The translations under genes and the position numbers were made by a program. 64,000 bases of DNA from Clostridia bacterium (GTDB taxonomy: Bacteria; Bacillota; Clostridia; Oscillospirales; CAG-272), in the NCBI GenBank assembly GCA_017407835.1, contig JAFQVV010000026.1, forward strand, positions 124,001 to 188,000. Reading direction: 5' to 3'. The notes below the pieces were generated by a model. That model did no database searches and was not told the origin of the DNA. It saw only the letters and a list, made by a program, of their open reading frames with translations. Positions 33,686 to 41,922 of the stretch are shown in pieces (positions within the stretch are counted from its first letter, which is position 1; each line of letters starts with the position of its first letter).

Positions 33686-34836
33686 AGGCAATCCTCCTCG
33701 CGCAGAACAATACGCTGACCGCATTCTGCCGAGCGGTAAGCGGCCGCCATAATGCGGTTGATTTCCGCACCTTGTGCGAAGGTTGGACCGCTCTGTGTGT
33801 CGCCCCGATGAACTGCGTCAAGGAATGCATACATCGAACCAATGTGTCCCCTCAGCCAGCCAACCGGTGCCTTGGGGGAGGGAAATGCGCCGCCCGGTGC
33901 AGGGGTGCGGCCGACACATTCAATCCGGGTAAAACCGCGCAGACCGCCGATCGGCTGATCGGGGGAGGCGGCATCATAAAATTCAAGGAAGGACGGCTCC
34001 ATCAGCGAGAAGCGAATTGCCCCCTGCGTGCCACGAATGTCCAGCGTCAAATCGTCATTGGCACCTATCGAAAGCTTGCTTAAGGTCATGGTGCCGTGCG
34101 CCCCGCAGGCAAGCTCCGCCATGAGGTAAAACGCCTCATCGGCGTTGGTCTGCCAATTCTCGCCGTTCATACCTGTGCGCTCGGTAAAGCCGATCTGTGC
34201 CATGCCCGATACTGCAGAGACGGGACCGCAGAGATGGATGATAAGATCAATGACGTGCGAACCGAGATCATAGAGCACACCGCCGCCGCAGATATCGGCA
34301 TTTTGCTTCCAGCCCGCCGGCTTGGCAGGGTCAAGACAGCTGTTGTGCAGATAGGCGGCATGAAAGGAAAGAATGCGCCCCAGACGTCCTTCTTCGATTA
34401 GTTGCTTGGCACGCATGATGGCGGGGATAAAGCGGTTGTTGAAGACAACACGGCAAACCCGCCCGCTTTTCGCTGCAAGTTCAGCCAGCTCAGCTCCTTC
34501 TTGTTCGGTCATGCCCAGCGGTTTTTCACAGAGGACGTGCTTGCCTGCCGCCAGTGCCTTTTTGATGGAGGCGTAATGAAAGCGATTGGGGGTGCATATA
34601 TCAATGATGTCGATGTTGGGATCGTTGATCAGACTGTCCTCGCTTGATGCGGCGGGAAGTCCGAACGGCGCAACGCGGGCTTGTGTACGCTCGGGCGTCG
34701 AAGCGCAGACACCGGCAATTGAAGCGGAAAAGGGAAGTGTGCTGTAAAAATACGGCAGATTGGTGATGGCGTAGGCGTGAGCCTTTCCCATTGCGCCGAA
34801 TCCGAGGATGCCGATTTTTAGCGCATTGTTTGGCAT
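33682..34836 (-). CDS. Gfo/Idh/MocA family oxidoreductase
   Basis: A 384-residue NAD(P)-dependent dehydrogenase. The Rossmann loop is GILGFGAMGKAHA (about 9-21), the family motif EKPLGMT (about 94-100) supplies the catalytic Lys, and the C-terminal domain holds LYDLGSHVIDLIIHL. Substrates are usually sugars or inositols; none is indicated here. It is the first gene of the seven-gene leftward operon. ATG 34836 is preferred to an upstream start at 34854. Confidence 0.9.
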   Translation of the reverse strand: MPNNALKIGILGFGAMGKAHAYAITNLPYFYSTLPFSASIAGVCASTPERTQARVAPFGLPAASSEDSLINDPNIDIIDICTPNRFHYASIKKALAAGKHVLCEKPLGMTEQEGAELAELAAKSGRVCRVVFNNRFIPAIMRAKQLIEEGRLGRILSFHAAYLHNSCLDPAKPAGWKQNADICGGGVLYDLGSHVIDLIIHLCGPVSAVSGMAQIGFTERTGMNGENWQTNADEAFYLMAELACGAHGTMTLSKLSIGANDDLTLDIRGTQGAIRFSLMEPSFLEFYDAASPDQPIGGLRGFTRIECVGRTPAPGGAFPSPKAPVGWLRGHIGSMYAFLDAVHRGDTQSGPTFAQGAEINRIMAAAYRSAECGQRIVLREEDCL

Positions 34837-34985
34837 AAAGGAAAATCCTCCCAAATGGCAATATTCAACTATTATATATTATACCGCAAAATCGGAAAAA
34901 TGGCAAGAGGTTGGCAGATATTTTCAAAATAAGCTCAAAAATCGGGGGGGATTTTGAAAAAATAAAAAAATATTTGCAAAAAAGC

Positions 34986-35014
34986 TTGCAATTGGGATGA
35001 AGTTGTGCTATAAT
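34986..35014 (+). promoter_or_regulatory. Sigma-A promoter of rplS
   Basis: TTGCAA (34986-34991), 17-base spacer, TATAAT (35009-35014). Confidence 0.8.
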
Positions 35015-35023
35015 AACTGCATA

Positions 35024-35092
35024 TGCGGTCTTTCCGCAATGACAGGATGGTCCTCTGCAAATGCTCTGCACGAACATCCGAGATTTTAAGGA
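35024..35092 (+). ncRNA. Structured rplS leader, candidate L19-type autoregulatory element
   Basis: Between the promoter and the ribosome site are a TGCGG/CCGCA hairpin (about 35024-35038) and a longer GGATG...CATCC enclosure (about 35045-35081). Ribosomal-protein leaders that bind their own product are known for L19 in Bacillota; I cannot confirm the consensus by eye. Confidence 0.35.
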
Positions 35093-35103
35093 GGAGCCAA
35101 ACA

Positions 35104-35445
35104 ATGGATTTGATTCAGGCTTTCACAAATGAGCAGCTCAAGGAGAATGTACCGGTTATCCGTATTGGTGACACCGTGCGCATTCACAACAAGATCAAAG
35201 AGGGTGCGCGTGAGCGTATTCAGCTCTTTGAGGGAACGGTTATCGCAAAGCATGGCGGCGGCATCTCGGAGACCTTCACGGTCAGACGTGTGTCCTACGG
35301 CTGCGGCGTAGAGAAGACCTTCCCGATCCACTCTCCCAATGTTGAGAAGGTTGACATCATCCGCGTCGGTAAGGTAAGACGTGCGAAGCTCTACTATCTG
35401 CGCGGCAGAGTCGGTAAGAGCTCCAAGGTTAAGGAACTGATCTAA
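35104..35445 (+). CDS. rplS: 50S ribosomal protein L19
   Basis: The 113-residue protein matches L19 in length and sequence: [54 protein letters not shown] and a C-terminal [23 protein letters not shown] 35104 is preceded by AAGGAGG. It sits alone rather than beside trmD and rimM as in many bacteria, and has its own promoter and terminator. Confidence 0.97.
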   Translation: MDLIQAFTNEQLKENVPVIRIGDTVRIHNKIKEGARERIQLFEGTVIAKHGGGISETFTVRRVSYGCGVEKTFPIHSPNVEKVDIIRVGKVRRAKLYYLRGRVGKSSKVKELI

Positions 35446-35460
35446 CCTGTCAAGCCAAAT

Positions 35461-35496
35461 AAAAGCTCGGCGAAAATCGCCGAGCTTTTATTTTTG
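35461..35496 (+). terminator. rplS terminator
   Basis: AAAAGCTCGGCG / CGCCGAGCTTTT with a five-base loop, followed by ATTTTT. Confidence 0.85.
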
Positions 35497-35516
35497 GCAT
35501 TCGTGAACGCATGAGA

Positions 35517-35549
35517 AACAGCCTGCCGAGATTTCCTCGGCAGGCTGTT
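35517..35549 (-). terminator. purC terminator
   Basis: AACAGCCTGCCGA / TCGGCAGGCTGTT hairpin just beyond the purC stop; on the minus strand a short T-poor tail follows, so stem strength is the main argument. Confidence 0.7.
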
Positions 35550-35561
35550 TTGGCAGATGAT

Positions 35562-36260
35562 TTATCGATTGAGGATCAGCTTGGTCAGTTCAACCGGTGC
35601 GACAATTTCACCGTTGCGGTAAACGCGCATATTGCCCGATGCGATCTCATCGATCAGAACTACCTCACCGTTGTTGTAGCCGAACTCAAATTTGATGTCC
35701 CAAAGGTCAAGACCGATGGACTTGAGGTCATCAGCCACGATCTTGGTGATTTTCAAGGTCTGCTCCTTCATGCTGGCGAACATTTCGGCATCCATAACGC
35801 CAAGGGCTGCGAGACCCTCACCGGTAACCAGCGGGTCGCCCTTTTCGTCGTTCTTGAAGGTGCACTCAACGTAACCGCCCTCCAGAACGGTGCCGTCTGC
35901 AATGTACTCGCCATAGCGGCGGATGAAGCTTCCGGTTGCAACCAGACGGCAGATAACCTCAAGGCCGTTGCCGCCCTGCGCCTTGCCGAAGCACTCTGCA
36001 GGGAGAACCTCCATGGTGGCTTCGTCCAGGTTAGCGCTGACATAATGGGTTTTGATGCCTGCCTTCTTGAGCATCTCGAAGTAGTAGACCGAGGTCTCAA
36101 GATTTGCACGGCCGATGCCCTCGATGGTCAGACCAACCGTGTTCTCGCCGGGATCAAAAACGCCGTCCTTGCCGGTGCAGTCATCCTTGAATTTCAGCAG
36201 AACATTGCCGTTCTCCAGCTGATAAACATCCTTGGTTTTGCCCGTGTACAGTTTTTTCAT
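35562..36260 (-). CDS. purC: Phosphoribosylaminoimidazole-succinocarboxamide synthase
   Basis: The 232-residue enzyme joins aspartate to CAIR in purine synthesis. SAICAR synthetase marks include [12 protein letters not shown] (about 3-14), [14 protein letters not shown] [15 protein letters not shown] (about 96-110), DELASGNM-type [13 protein letters not shown] (about 202-214). ATG 36260 has AAAGGAG eight bases upstream; the longer frame to 36341 is not needed. It stands alone without other pur genes. Confidence 0.95.
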   Translation of the reverse strand: MKKLYTGKTKDVYQLENGNVLLKFKDDCTGKDGVFDPGENTVGLTIEGIGRANLETSVYYFEMLKKAGIKTHYVSANLDEATMEVLPAECFGKAQGGNGLEVICRLVATGSFIRRYGEYIADGTVLEGGYVECTFKNDEKGDPLVTGEGLAALGVMDAEMFASMKEQTLKITKIVADDLKSIGLDLWDIKFEFGYNNGEVVLIDEIASGNMRVYRNGEIVAPVELTKLILNR

Positions 36261-36312
36261 GATATAAACTCCTTTGCGCCGCCTCGGCGGACGGCCAGAT
36301 TTTTCACTCAAT

Positions 36313-36341
36313 AGTATACCATTTTTTGCGCAAAAGCTCAA
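36313..36341 (-). promoter_or_regulatory. Sigma-A promoter of purC
   Basis: Minus strand: TTGAGC (36341-36336), 17-base spacer, TATACT (36318-36313). Confidence 0.65.
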
Positions 36342-36390
36342 TAGGTAAGCGAATATTTTTTACATTTTTCTGCAATTTTTTTGCACCCGG

Positions 36391-37281
36391 TCAAAATTCA
36401 TCTCCGTGTTCAGCGAAGAATTTGTGATAGGTTTTGATGTGTGCCAGCTCGGTCCAGTTCTTTGTCTCCACCGGAGTGCTGTCCAGATCGTAGATCAGGG
36501 CATTCCGCATGGCCAGCAGAAAAGGGGAATGGGTGGATATAACGAACTGACACCCGTAAAAACGCACCGAGTCCTCAAGAAAGCGGGCCAATTCCAGCTG
36601 GCGCGCGGGGGAAAGGCTGTTTTCCGGTTCATCCAGCAGGTACAGGGCTTTTTCGGTGATCTGCTGGGTGAAATAGAAATAGGCATTCTCCCCGTTGGAG
36701 GCGGTTTTTAGCTCTGTCTGCCGCATTCTCCGGGCGGTATAGGCAGATTTTGTGGAGCGCCGCGCATCGTTGCGCTCCTTGAGCTCCTCGTAATCCTCAA
36801 GGGAACCAAGCTGAAACGTGGGCTTGGTGGGATCGGTGAAGTCGGCATATTCGGCAAAAAGCTTTTCCCGGCGGTCGGAGATCCCCGCATTGATGGCCCG
36901 CAGATCCAGCATATAGTCGAATACATCGTCGCTGGTGATGATGCGGCTGTCGGGCGGGATGGGACGATCATTGGTAGTTTCCGCACGGCAGCGGGCGAGA
37001 TATGGCTCTGTGAAGGGAGTGGCGTTGAAGGGCGCAGTGCGGCGCAGCCCCAGCTTTTGGGCGATCAGATTGAGCAGGGTGGACTTACCCGAGCCGTTGC
37101 TTCCCGCAAATATCGTCAGCGGCGAGAATTCCAAGCGGGAAAGCTGCTTTGGGGGGAATAGCCCGAAGGGATAGATATTGTTGTGACCATAGCACTGCAT
37201 TTCCAGTTGAGGCGGAAAGTTGAGGATGAAGTCATCCTCATCCATCCGTGTCGGGAGAGAGAAGCGGGAGAGGTACTGCAT
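36391..37281 (-). CDS. AAA family ATPase of the ABC/RecF-like class
   Basis: A 296-residue soluble ATPase. Walker A is GSNGSGKST (about 60-68), the Walker B region is ALYLLDEPENSLSP (about 212-225), and ISTHSPFLL (about 250-258) is the H-loop. The pattern matches single-gene ATPases of the COG3910-like group found in toxin, defence and stress contexts; no toxin partner is seen. ATG 37281 is six bases after AAAGGAGG, while the ATG at 37287 touches that site. It follows the EamA gene by 30 bases. Confidence 0.8.
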   Translation of the reverse strand: MQYLSRFSLPTRMDEDDFILNFPPQLEMQCYGHNNIYPFGLFPPKQLSRLEFSPLTIFAGSNGSGKSTLLNLIAQKLGLRRTAPFNATPFTEPYLARCRAETTNDRPIPPDSRIITSDDVFDYMLDLRAINAGISDRREKLFAEYADFTDPTKPTFQLGSLEDYEELKERNDARRSTKSAYTARRMRQTELKTASNGENAYFYFTQQITEKALYLLDEPENSLSPARQLELARFLEDSVRFYGCQFVISTHSPFLLAMRNALIYDLDSTPVETKNWTELAHIKTYHKFFAEHGDEF

Positions 37282-37311
37282 GGGCATCCTCCTTTGAACG
37301 GCAGGGCGGAA

Positions 37312-38235
37312 TTATTTCTTGCGCCGTGTGATAAGCTTATCTCCCACCTGGGAGAAAATAATCGCCGCGAACATGATGCCGCAGCCGAGCAGCTCTCTTG
37401 GGGAGAGGCGTTCTTTGAGAAGCAGTGCCGAGCAAAGCACACCGAACACCGATTCCATGCACATCAGAAGGGATGCCACGGTGGATTCGGTGTATTTTTG
37501 CCCCACGATCTGGAAGGTGTAGGCAAAGCCGCAGCTCATAATGCCCGAATAAAGCAGGGGAATGATACAAGAGCAAATGGCGTGCAGGGAGGGGGACTCG
37601 AAAATAAACATCAAAATACAGGAGATGGTGCCCGATACCGCGAACTGCATACAGGAGAGCTTGATCGAGTCAACCTCGGGGGCAAAGCGCTCAATGAGCA
37701 GAATGTGTACGGCATAGATGACGGCACAGATTAAGGTTAAGATATCACCGAAGTTGATCGCCGTAAATCCGTCAGGTCCGATGCAGAGAAAATAAAGACC
37801 GACGGTCCCGAAAAGAACGCAGATCCAAGTGACAGCGGGGATACGCTTTCCGATGAAGAGCCCGATTATCGGAACAAAGAGCATATAAAATGCGGTGATA
37901 AACGCAATTTTTCCGGAGGTGGAGTAGTTGAAGGCAAATTGCTGAAAGTTGCTGGCGGCGCAGAGAACGACACCCAAAAGGGAACCCGAGATTAAAAGCT
38001 GACGTCGAGCGGTGCGGCGGCTCTCATGGGAGGGGGCGTCGCGGTGTTTGGCTCCCAGGCGGTCGCGGATTAAAATAAAGGGAAGAAGCACGGCGGCACC
38101 CATGAGGGTGCGAATCCCATTGAATGTGAATGCCTCGACGCTTTCCATGCCAACGCTTTGCGCGACAAAGGAAGAGCCCCAGATAAAAGCGGTGGCAAGC
38201 AGCATGATGACACCGCGAAATTGTGTTTTTTGCAT
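37312..38235 (-). CDS. EamA/DMT family transporter
   Basis: The 307-residue protein has ten predicted membrane helices in two EamA halves (about 1-140 and 150-300), with ATAFIWGSSFVAQ near the start and ESVFGVLCSALLLKERLS (about 262-279) near the end, both typical. It probably exports or imports a small metabolite. ATG 38235 is preferred to 38274 although its ribosome site is weak. Confidence 0.88.
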   Translation of the reverse strand: MQKTQFRGVIMLLATAFIWGSSFVAQSVGMESVEAFTFNGIRTLMGAAVLLPFILIRDRLGAKHRDAPSHESRRTARRQLLISGSLLGVVLCAASNFQQFAFNYSTSGKIAFITAFYMLFVPIIGLFIGKRIPAVTWICVLFGTVGLYFLCIGPDGFTAINFGDILTLICAVIYAVHILLIERFAPEVDSIKLSCMQFAVSGTISCILMFIFESPSLHAICSCIIPLLYSGIMSCGFAYTFQIVGQKYTESTVASLLMCMESVFGVLCSALLLKERLSPRELLGCGIMFAAIIFSQVGDKLITRRKK

Positions 38236-38291
38236 AATCAATTTCCGTTTCGTGTAAATTTGCCTTTGCGGCATGAGAAAGACCGATCTTT

Positions 38292-38320
38292 ATTTTAGCA
38301 TAAATCGGCAGATATTGCAA
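38292..38320 (-). promoter_or_regulatory. Probable sigma-A promoter of the EamA/ATPase operon
   Basis: Minus strand: TTGCAA (38320-38315), 17-base spacer, TAAAAT (38297-38292). Confidence 0.65.
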
Positions 38321-38352
38321 GGTGCTGCACCAATTTCCCCCATTTGATGCTG

Positions 38353-38381
38353 TTGCATTGTCGGGGAAAATGTGGTATAAT
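38353..38381 (+). promoter_or_regulatory. Sigma-A promoter of the second FliB-like gene and chrA pair
   Basis: TTGCAT (38353-38358), 17-base spacer, TATAAT (38376-38381), 25 bases before the start codon. Confidence 0.75.
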
Positions 38382-38406
38382 AGTGAGCAGGAAAGGGGGG
38401 AGGGCG

Positions 38407-39339
38407 ATGAAATATTACGCACCCCATTATTATGCGGAATTTCGCTGTATTGCCAATGCCTGTCGGCACAGCTGCTGTATTGGCTGGGAAATTGATATTG
38501 ATGCGCAGACAAGAGAAAAGTACCGCAACGTCAGCGGGGCAATGGGCAAAGCACTTGCGGAAAATATTGTGGAAGGCGATCCCGCACATTTTCGCCTGCG
38601 CGCCGATGAACGATGCCCCTTCCTTTGCGATGATGGGCTGTGCAGATTGATCCTTACGCTGGGAGAGGACTCGCTTTGTCAAATCTGTGCCGATCATCCG
38701 CGATTCCGCAATTTCTTCTCCGACCGAACCGAGATCGGTCTTGGGCTTTGCTGTGAAGCAGCGGCCGCTTTGATTTTTGGAAAAAAAGATCGGTTTCATC
38801 TGCTTGGCATGGGCGAAGACGGTGCGTGTGTTGAGGTGCTGTCTGCGCAGGAGGAGGAATTTTTTGCTCTGCGGGATGCGCTTTTTGCTATTCTCGCTTC
38901 CGAAGCTCCCCTTGATGTGCGGATGAATCAAATCCTTGCTGAACTTGGCATATCCCCGTTGGGGAGAACGTTGGGTGAGTGGTGCGATATTTACCTCGGG
39001 CTTGAGCGCTTGGATGCAGCCTGGACGGAGCGCCTTCTTCGGCTGCCCTCTGCCGAAATATTGCCGCTTCCCGCATGGGAGAGCGAATTTTCATCCCTGC
39101 TTGCCTATTTTCTGTATCGCCATCTTGCCGGTGCGCTTGACGAGGCGTGCTTCTCGGCTGATTTCGCGGCACGTGCCGCTTTTTCCGTGCTGAGCGTACA
39201 GATCATCCGCGCACTGTTCGCCGGAGGGGAGCAGACACTGTCGGAATTGATTGAAATTTCTCGCCTGTATTCTTCTGAGATTGAGTACTCGGAGGAAAAT
39301 CTTCAGACAATTCTGGACTGCCTGCGGGAGGGGGAATGA
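38407..39339 (+). CDS. FliB-like Cys-rich protein (lysine N-methylase family), second copy
   Basis: The 310-residue protein is a paralogue of the product of 8945-10033. It shows CIANACRHSCCIGW (about residues 14-27), CPFLCDDGLCRL (about 73-84), SLCQICADHPRF and a late CCEAAAAL. The N-terminal YYAEFRC segment is characteristic. The Cys set probably binds a metal cluster. Flagellin is not encoded here. It overlaps the first chromate-transporter gene by four bases, so the two are translated together. The ATG is preceded by a GGGGGGAGGG site. Confidence 0.75.
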   Translation: MKYYAPHYYAEFRCIANACRHSCCIGWEIDIDAQTREKYRNVSGAMGKALAENIVEGDPAHFRLRADERCPFLCDDGLCRLILTLGEDSLCQICADHPRFRNFFSDRTEIGLGLCCEAAAALIFGKKDRFHLLGMGEDGACVEVLSAQEEEFFALRDALFAILASEAPLDVRMNQILAELGISPLGRTLGEWCDIYLGLERLDAAWTERLLRLPSAEILPLPAWESEFSSLLAYFLYRHLAGALDEACFSADFAARAAFSVLSVQIIRALFAGGEQTLSELIEISRLYSSEIEYSEENLQTILDCLREGE

Positions 39340-39926
39340 TGAAAGATTGTCTTCTGCTTTTTCTGACCATGTTAAAAATCGGACTTTTTACCTTCGGCGG
39401 CGGTTATGCGATGATCGCATTGCTGGAGAATGAGTTCGTTGCTGTGCGCAAATGGCTTGACAGGGATGAATTCCTTGATATGGTTGCCATTGCCGAGTCT
39501 ACGCCCGGACCCATTGCCATCAACGCCGCAACCTACATCGGCTATAAACTGCACGGATTCTTCGGCTCGCTGACAGCAACCGTGGCAATTTGTATCCCGT
39601 CCTTTGTAATCATTTACGGTATTTCGTTGTTTTTGGACGCTTTTCTCACCCTTTCGTTTGTGGCGTGTGCTTTCCGCGGGATACAGGTGTGTGTAATTTA
39701 TTTGATTTTTTCGGCAGGCCTGAAAATGCTCGGGCAGATGAAGAAAACGCCATTTCATCTGTTCGTTTTGGGTGTTACCATGATCGGGATGATTCTTTCT
39801 TCGCTTTTTGCCGTCAGCTTCTCTGTCATTTTCTTCATCCTTATCTCGGGTGCCTTCGGTTTGGTCGCATATGTTTACCGTTCACTTTGCCAAACAAGGG
39901 GGGACAAAAAAGATGATTTATCTTGA
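39336..39926 (+). CDS. Chromate transporter family protein, N-type half
   Basis: This 196-residue membrane protein is a single-domain CHR-family member: FGGGYAMIALLENEFV (about 17-32) and AESTPGPIAINAATYIGY (about 51-68) are the family motifs. Single-domain forms occur as adjacent pairs that work together; the partner is the next gene. The classical role is chromate or sulfate-type anion transport, but gut members are uncharacterised. The ATG overlaps the previous stop. Confidence 0.9.
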   Translation: MMKDCLLLFLTMLKIGLFTFGGGYAMIALLENEFVAVRKWLDRDEFLDMVAIAESTPGPIAINAATYIGYKLHGFFGSLTATVAICIPSFVIIYGISLFLDAFLTLSFVACAFRGIQVCVIYLIFSAGLKMLGQMKKTPFHLFVLGVTMIGMILSSLFAVSFSVIFFILISGAFGLVAYVYRSLCQTRGDKKDDLS

Positions 39927-40485
39927 CTTGTTTCTCACCTTTTTGCAGATCGGCGCTGTTTCGTTCGGCGGCGGGTATGCCATGATTTCCCTCATTCGGG
40001 AAAAGGCACTGCTGTACGGATGGCTGACTGAGGAAGAACTGCTGAATATGATTGCCGTCTCCGAATCCACCCCGGGCCCCATCGCAGTCAATATGGCAAC
40101 CTTTGTTGGATCAACGCAGGGGGGGATGCTCGGCTCCTTCCTTGCGACGCTCGGTGTGGTGCTGCCATCTTTTGTCATCATTCTGCTCATCGCCGCCCTG
40201 ATCGGCAATTTCCTCAAATACAGAGGTGTGCAGGCTTTTCTCGGCGGCATTCGCCCCTGCGTTGTCGGTCTGATACTGGCGACCGGACTGACCATGCTGA
40301 TGAGTACACTCCTGGGCTTCAAAACAATAGGTGAGCGTTTGGAGATCGATGTTAACGGAATTGTAATTTTGGGATTGCTCATCGGTATTTCAACGCTGAT
40401 CCGAAAAATAACGGCAAAAAAACCATCGCCGATTTTGATGATTTTGATCTCGGCAGGCTTAGGTATGCTGCTCTATTCTTTATGA
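39913..40485 (+). CDS. Chromate transporter family protein, C-type half
   Basis: The 190-residue second half has FGGGYAMISLIREKAL (about 18-33) and SESTPGPIAVNMATFVGS (about 52-69). It overlaps its partner by 14 bases. The start ATG 39913 is chosen because the longer frame begins far inside the upstream gene. Confidence 0.9.
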   Translation: MIYLDLFLTFLQIGAVSFGGGYAMISLIREKALLYGWLTEEELLNMIAVSESTPGPIAVNMATFVGSTQGGMLGSFLATLGVVLPSFVIILLIAALIGNFLKYRGVQAFLGGIRPCVVGLILATGLTMLMSTLLGFKTIGERLEIDVNGIVILGLLIGISTLIRKITAKKPSPILMILISAGLGMLLYSL

Positions 40486-40487
40486 TG

Positions 40488-40539
40488 AAAGAAGCCCCAA
40501 CGGGATAACCGATATCGGTTATCCCGTTGGGGCTTCTTT
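40488..40539. terminator. 52-base perfect palindrome, two-way terminator
   Basis: A 26-base arm beginning AAAGAAGCCCCAACGGG is followed immediately by its exact reverse complement, ending GGGGCTTCTTT plus TTTC. It lies between convergent genes. Confidence 0.85.
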
Positions 40540-40553
40540 TTCGGCAAAACCGC

Positions 40554-41291
40554 TCAGCGATTGAGCAATTCGGGGGCGATTTCCTTGAGTTGATTGCGCC
40601 GCTCTGCCCAATCGGGCAAAAGGGATGCCAGAAGTGTGTAAAAGTCCGCAGAATGATTGCCGACGATCAGGTGAACCAGCTCGTGGACAAGTACATATTC
40701 CACACAGGGAAGAGGGGCTTGCGCCAGCACGGTGTTGATGGTGATCACGCCGCGGTCGGGGCGGCAGCTGCCCCAACATGAAATCATCCTGCGATAGCGG
40801 AAGGTGGGCACAGCAATTCCACGCGCCGCAAAGTAGGGAAAATGCGCTGTGCAGAGAGCGTCAATCACAGTTTCAAGCTCCATACGCAGCCAGACATCAA
40901 AGATATGCCGAAGCGCAGGTTCATCTGTCGGTTCGGGGAGAGAGACAAGCAGGACATTTCCGTCACGTGCCACCGATTGATTGCCCGATGTGAGAGAAAG
41001 CGTCAGCGGTCTGCCAAACCAAAGAAAGGGAGAACCGTCGGTCAGGGGAGCCGGTGACGGTGCGGTGCCGCACCGTGCTTTGGCACGATCCACCGCCGAT
41101 AATATGGCATCTTTCTTGCTGCGCATAAATTCCTCAATGACATATACGGGGACACGTGGTGCGGCAGATACGCGTATCTCACCGAGACGGTCAATGCGCA
41201 GATTGATTCGCTTGACCTGTTTGCGCAGCAGTAAATAGCAGATCGTGCATTCCCCGAGATTGAGGGTGCGCTTCTGTTCGGTGTGATTCAT
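40554..41291 (-). CDS. YgjP-like M48/SprT-type metallopeptidase
   Basis: The 245-residue protein is a YgjP/DUF45-like zinc peptidase: ISCWGSCRPDRGVITINTVL (about 174-193) precedes VEYVLVHELVHL (about 201-212), where HELVH binds zinc, and NHSADFYTLL follows. The N-terminal half (KRINLRIDRLGEIRVSAP-like) is the usual beta region. The ATG overlaps the GNAT gene stop by four bases. The physiological substrate is unknown. Confidence 0.88.
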   Translation of the reverse strand: MNHTEQKRTLNLGECTICYLLLRKQVKRINLRIDRLGEIRVSAAPRVPVYVIEEFMRSKKDAILSAVDRAKARCGTAPSPAPLTDGSPFLWFGRPLTLSLTSGNQSVARDGNVLLVSLPEPTDEPALRHIFDVWLRMELETVIDALCTAHFPYFAARGIAVPTFRYRRMISCWGSCRPDRGVITINTVLAQAPLPCVEYVLVHELVHLIVGNHSADFYTLLASLLPDWAERRNQLKEIAPELLNR

Positions 41292-41800
41292 TTCCCGCAC
41301 TTTTGGAAGGCAATGCGTTCATCGCCGTTCTCAAGATAAATCATGCCGCAGCGGACAAAACCGTTCTTCTCCAGGGCGTGCTGCATGGGCAGATTGTCCC
41401 TGTGTGTGTCGATTTTGACATTTCCGCACATGGCAAAGGCATACGCAAAGCAGAAGGAAGCAACGCCGCGCCGATGTGCATCCGCACCCACCGCAATGCG
41501 GTGAATGATGCCGCAGGGGGCATCATTGCACCAGCTTCCCCCATCAATGCGGCGGTATGTCGGCTCGTCGCCGATAAAAAAGCAGAAGACGCCGAGAATC
41601 TCGCCGCTTGGGGTGTCAACACAAAGATGACAGCGATCGGCGGCGATATCTTCACGAATCAAATTTTCGGCAGGATATCCGTTTGCCCACTGGGTGGGAT
41701 TGCCTTGTGTACGCATATAACCGCGCGCTTCTTCATAGATCCGCAGGATATCGGGAAGATCGGCGGGGATTGCTTTGCGAATGAAAAGGGAGTCGTTCAT
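41288..41800 (-). CDS. GNAT family N-acetyltransferase
   Basis: A 170-residue acetyltransferase with LFIRKAIPADLPDILRIYEE (about 5-24) and the acetyl-CoA loop region HRIAVGADAHRRGVASF (about 108-124). The substrate cannot be predicted. ATG 41800 with AAAGGAG eight bases upstream. Confidence 0.88.
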   Translation of the reverse strand: MNDSLFIRKAIPADLPDILRIYEEARGYMRTQGNPTQWANGYPAENLIREDIAADRCHLCVDTPSGEILGVFCFFIGDEPTYRRIDGGSWCNDAPCGIIHRIAVGADAHRRGVASFCFAYAFAMCGNVKIDTHRDNLPMQHALEKNGFVRCGMIYLENGDERIAFQKCGK

Positions 41801-41829
41801 GGGAGATCTCCTTTGCATAGATTATTTAT

Positions 41830-41858
41830 ATTTTACCATAAAATTTGCACTTTCGCAA
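41830..41858 (-). promoter_or_regulatory. Probable sigma-A promoter of the GNAT/metallopeptidase operon
   Basis: Minus strand: TTGCGA (41858-41853), 17-base spacer, TAAAAT (41835-41830). Confidence 0.65.
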
Positions 41859-41862
41859 GAGA

Positions 41863-41891
41863 TTGACAAGCTTTGCGCTTTGTGTTATACT
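41863..41891 (+). promoter_or_regulatory. Sigma-A promoter of alkD
   Basis: TTGACA (41863-41868), 17-base spacer, TATACT (41886-41891); divergent from the GNAT promoter. Confidence 0.75.
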
Positions 41892-41922
41892 GAATTTATT
41901 CCATCCGTAAAGGAGGATTTGT

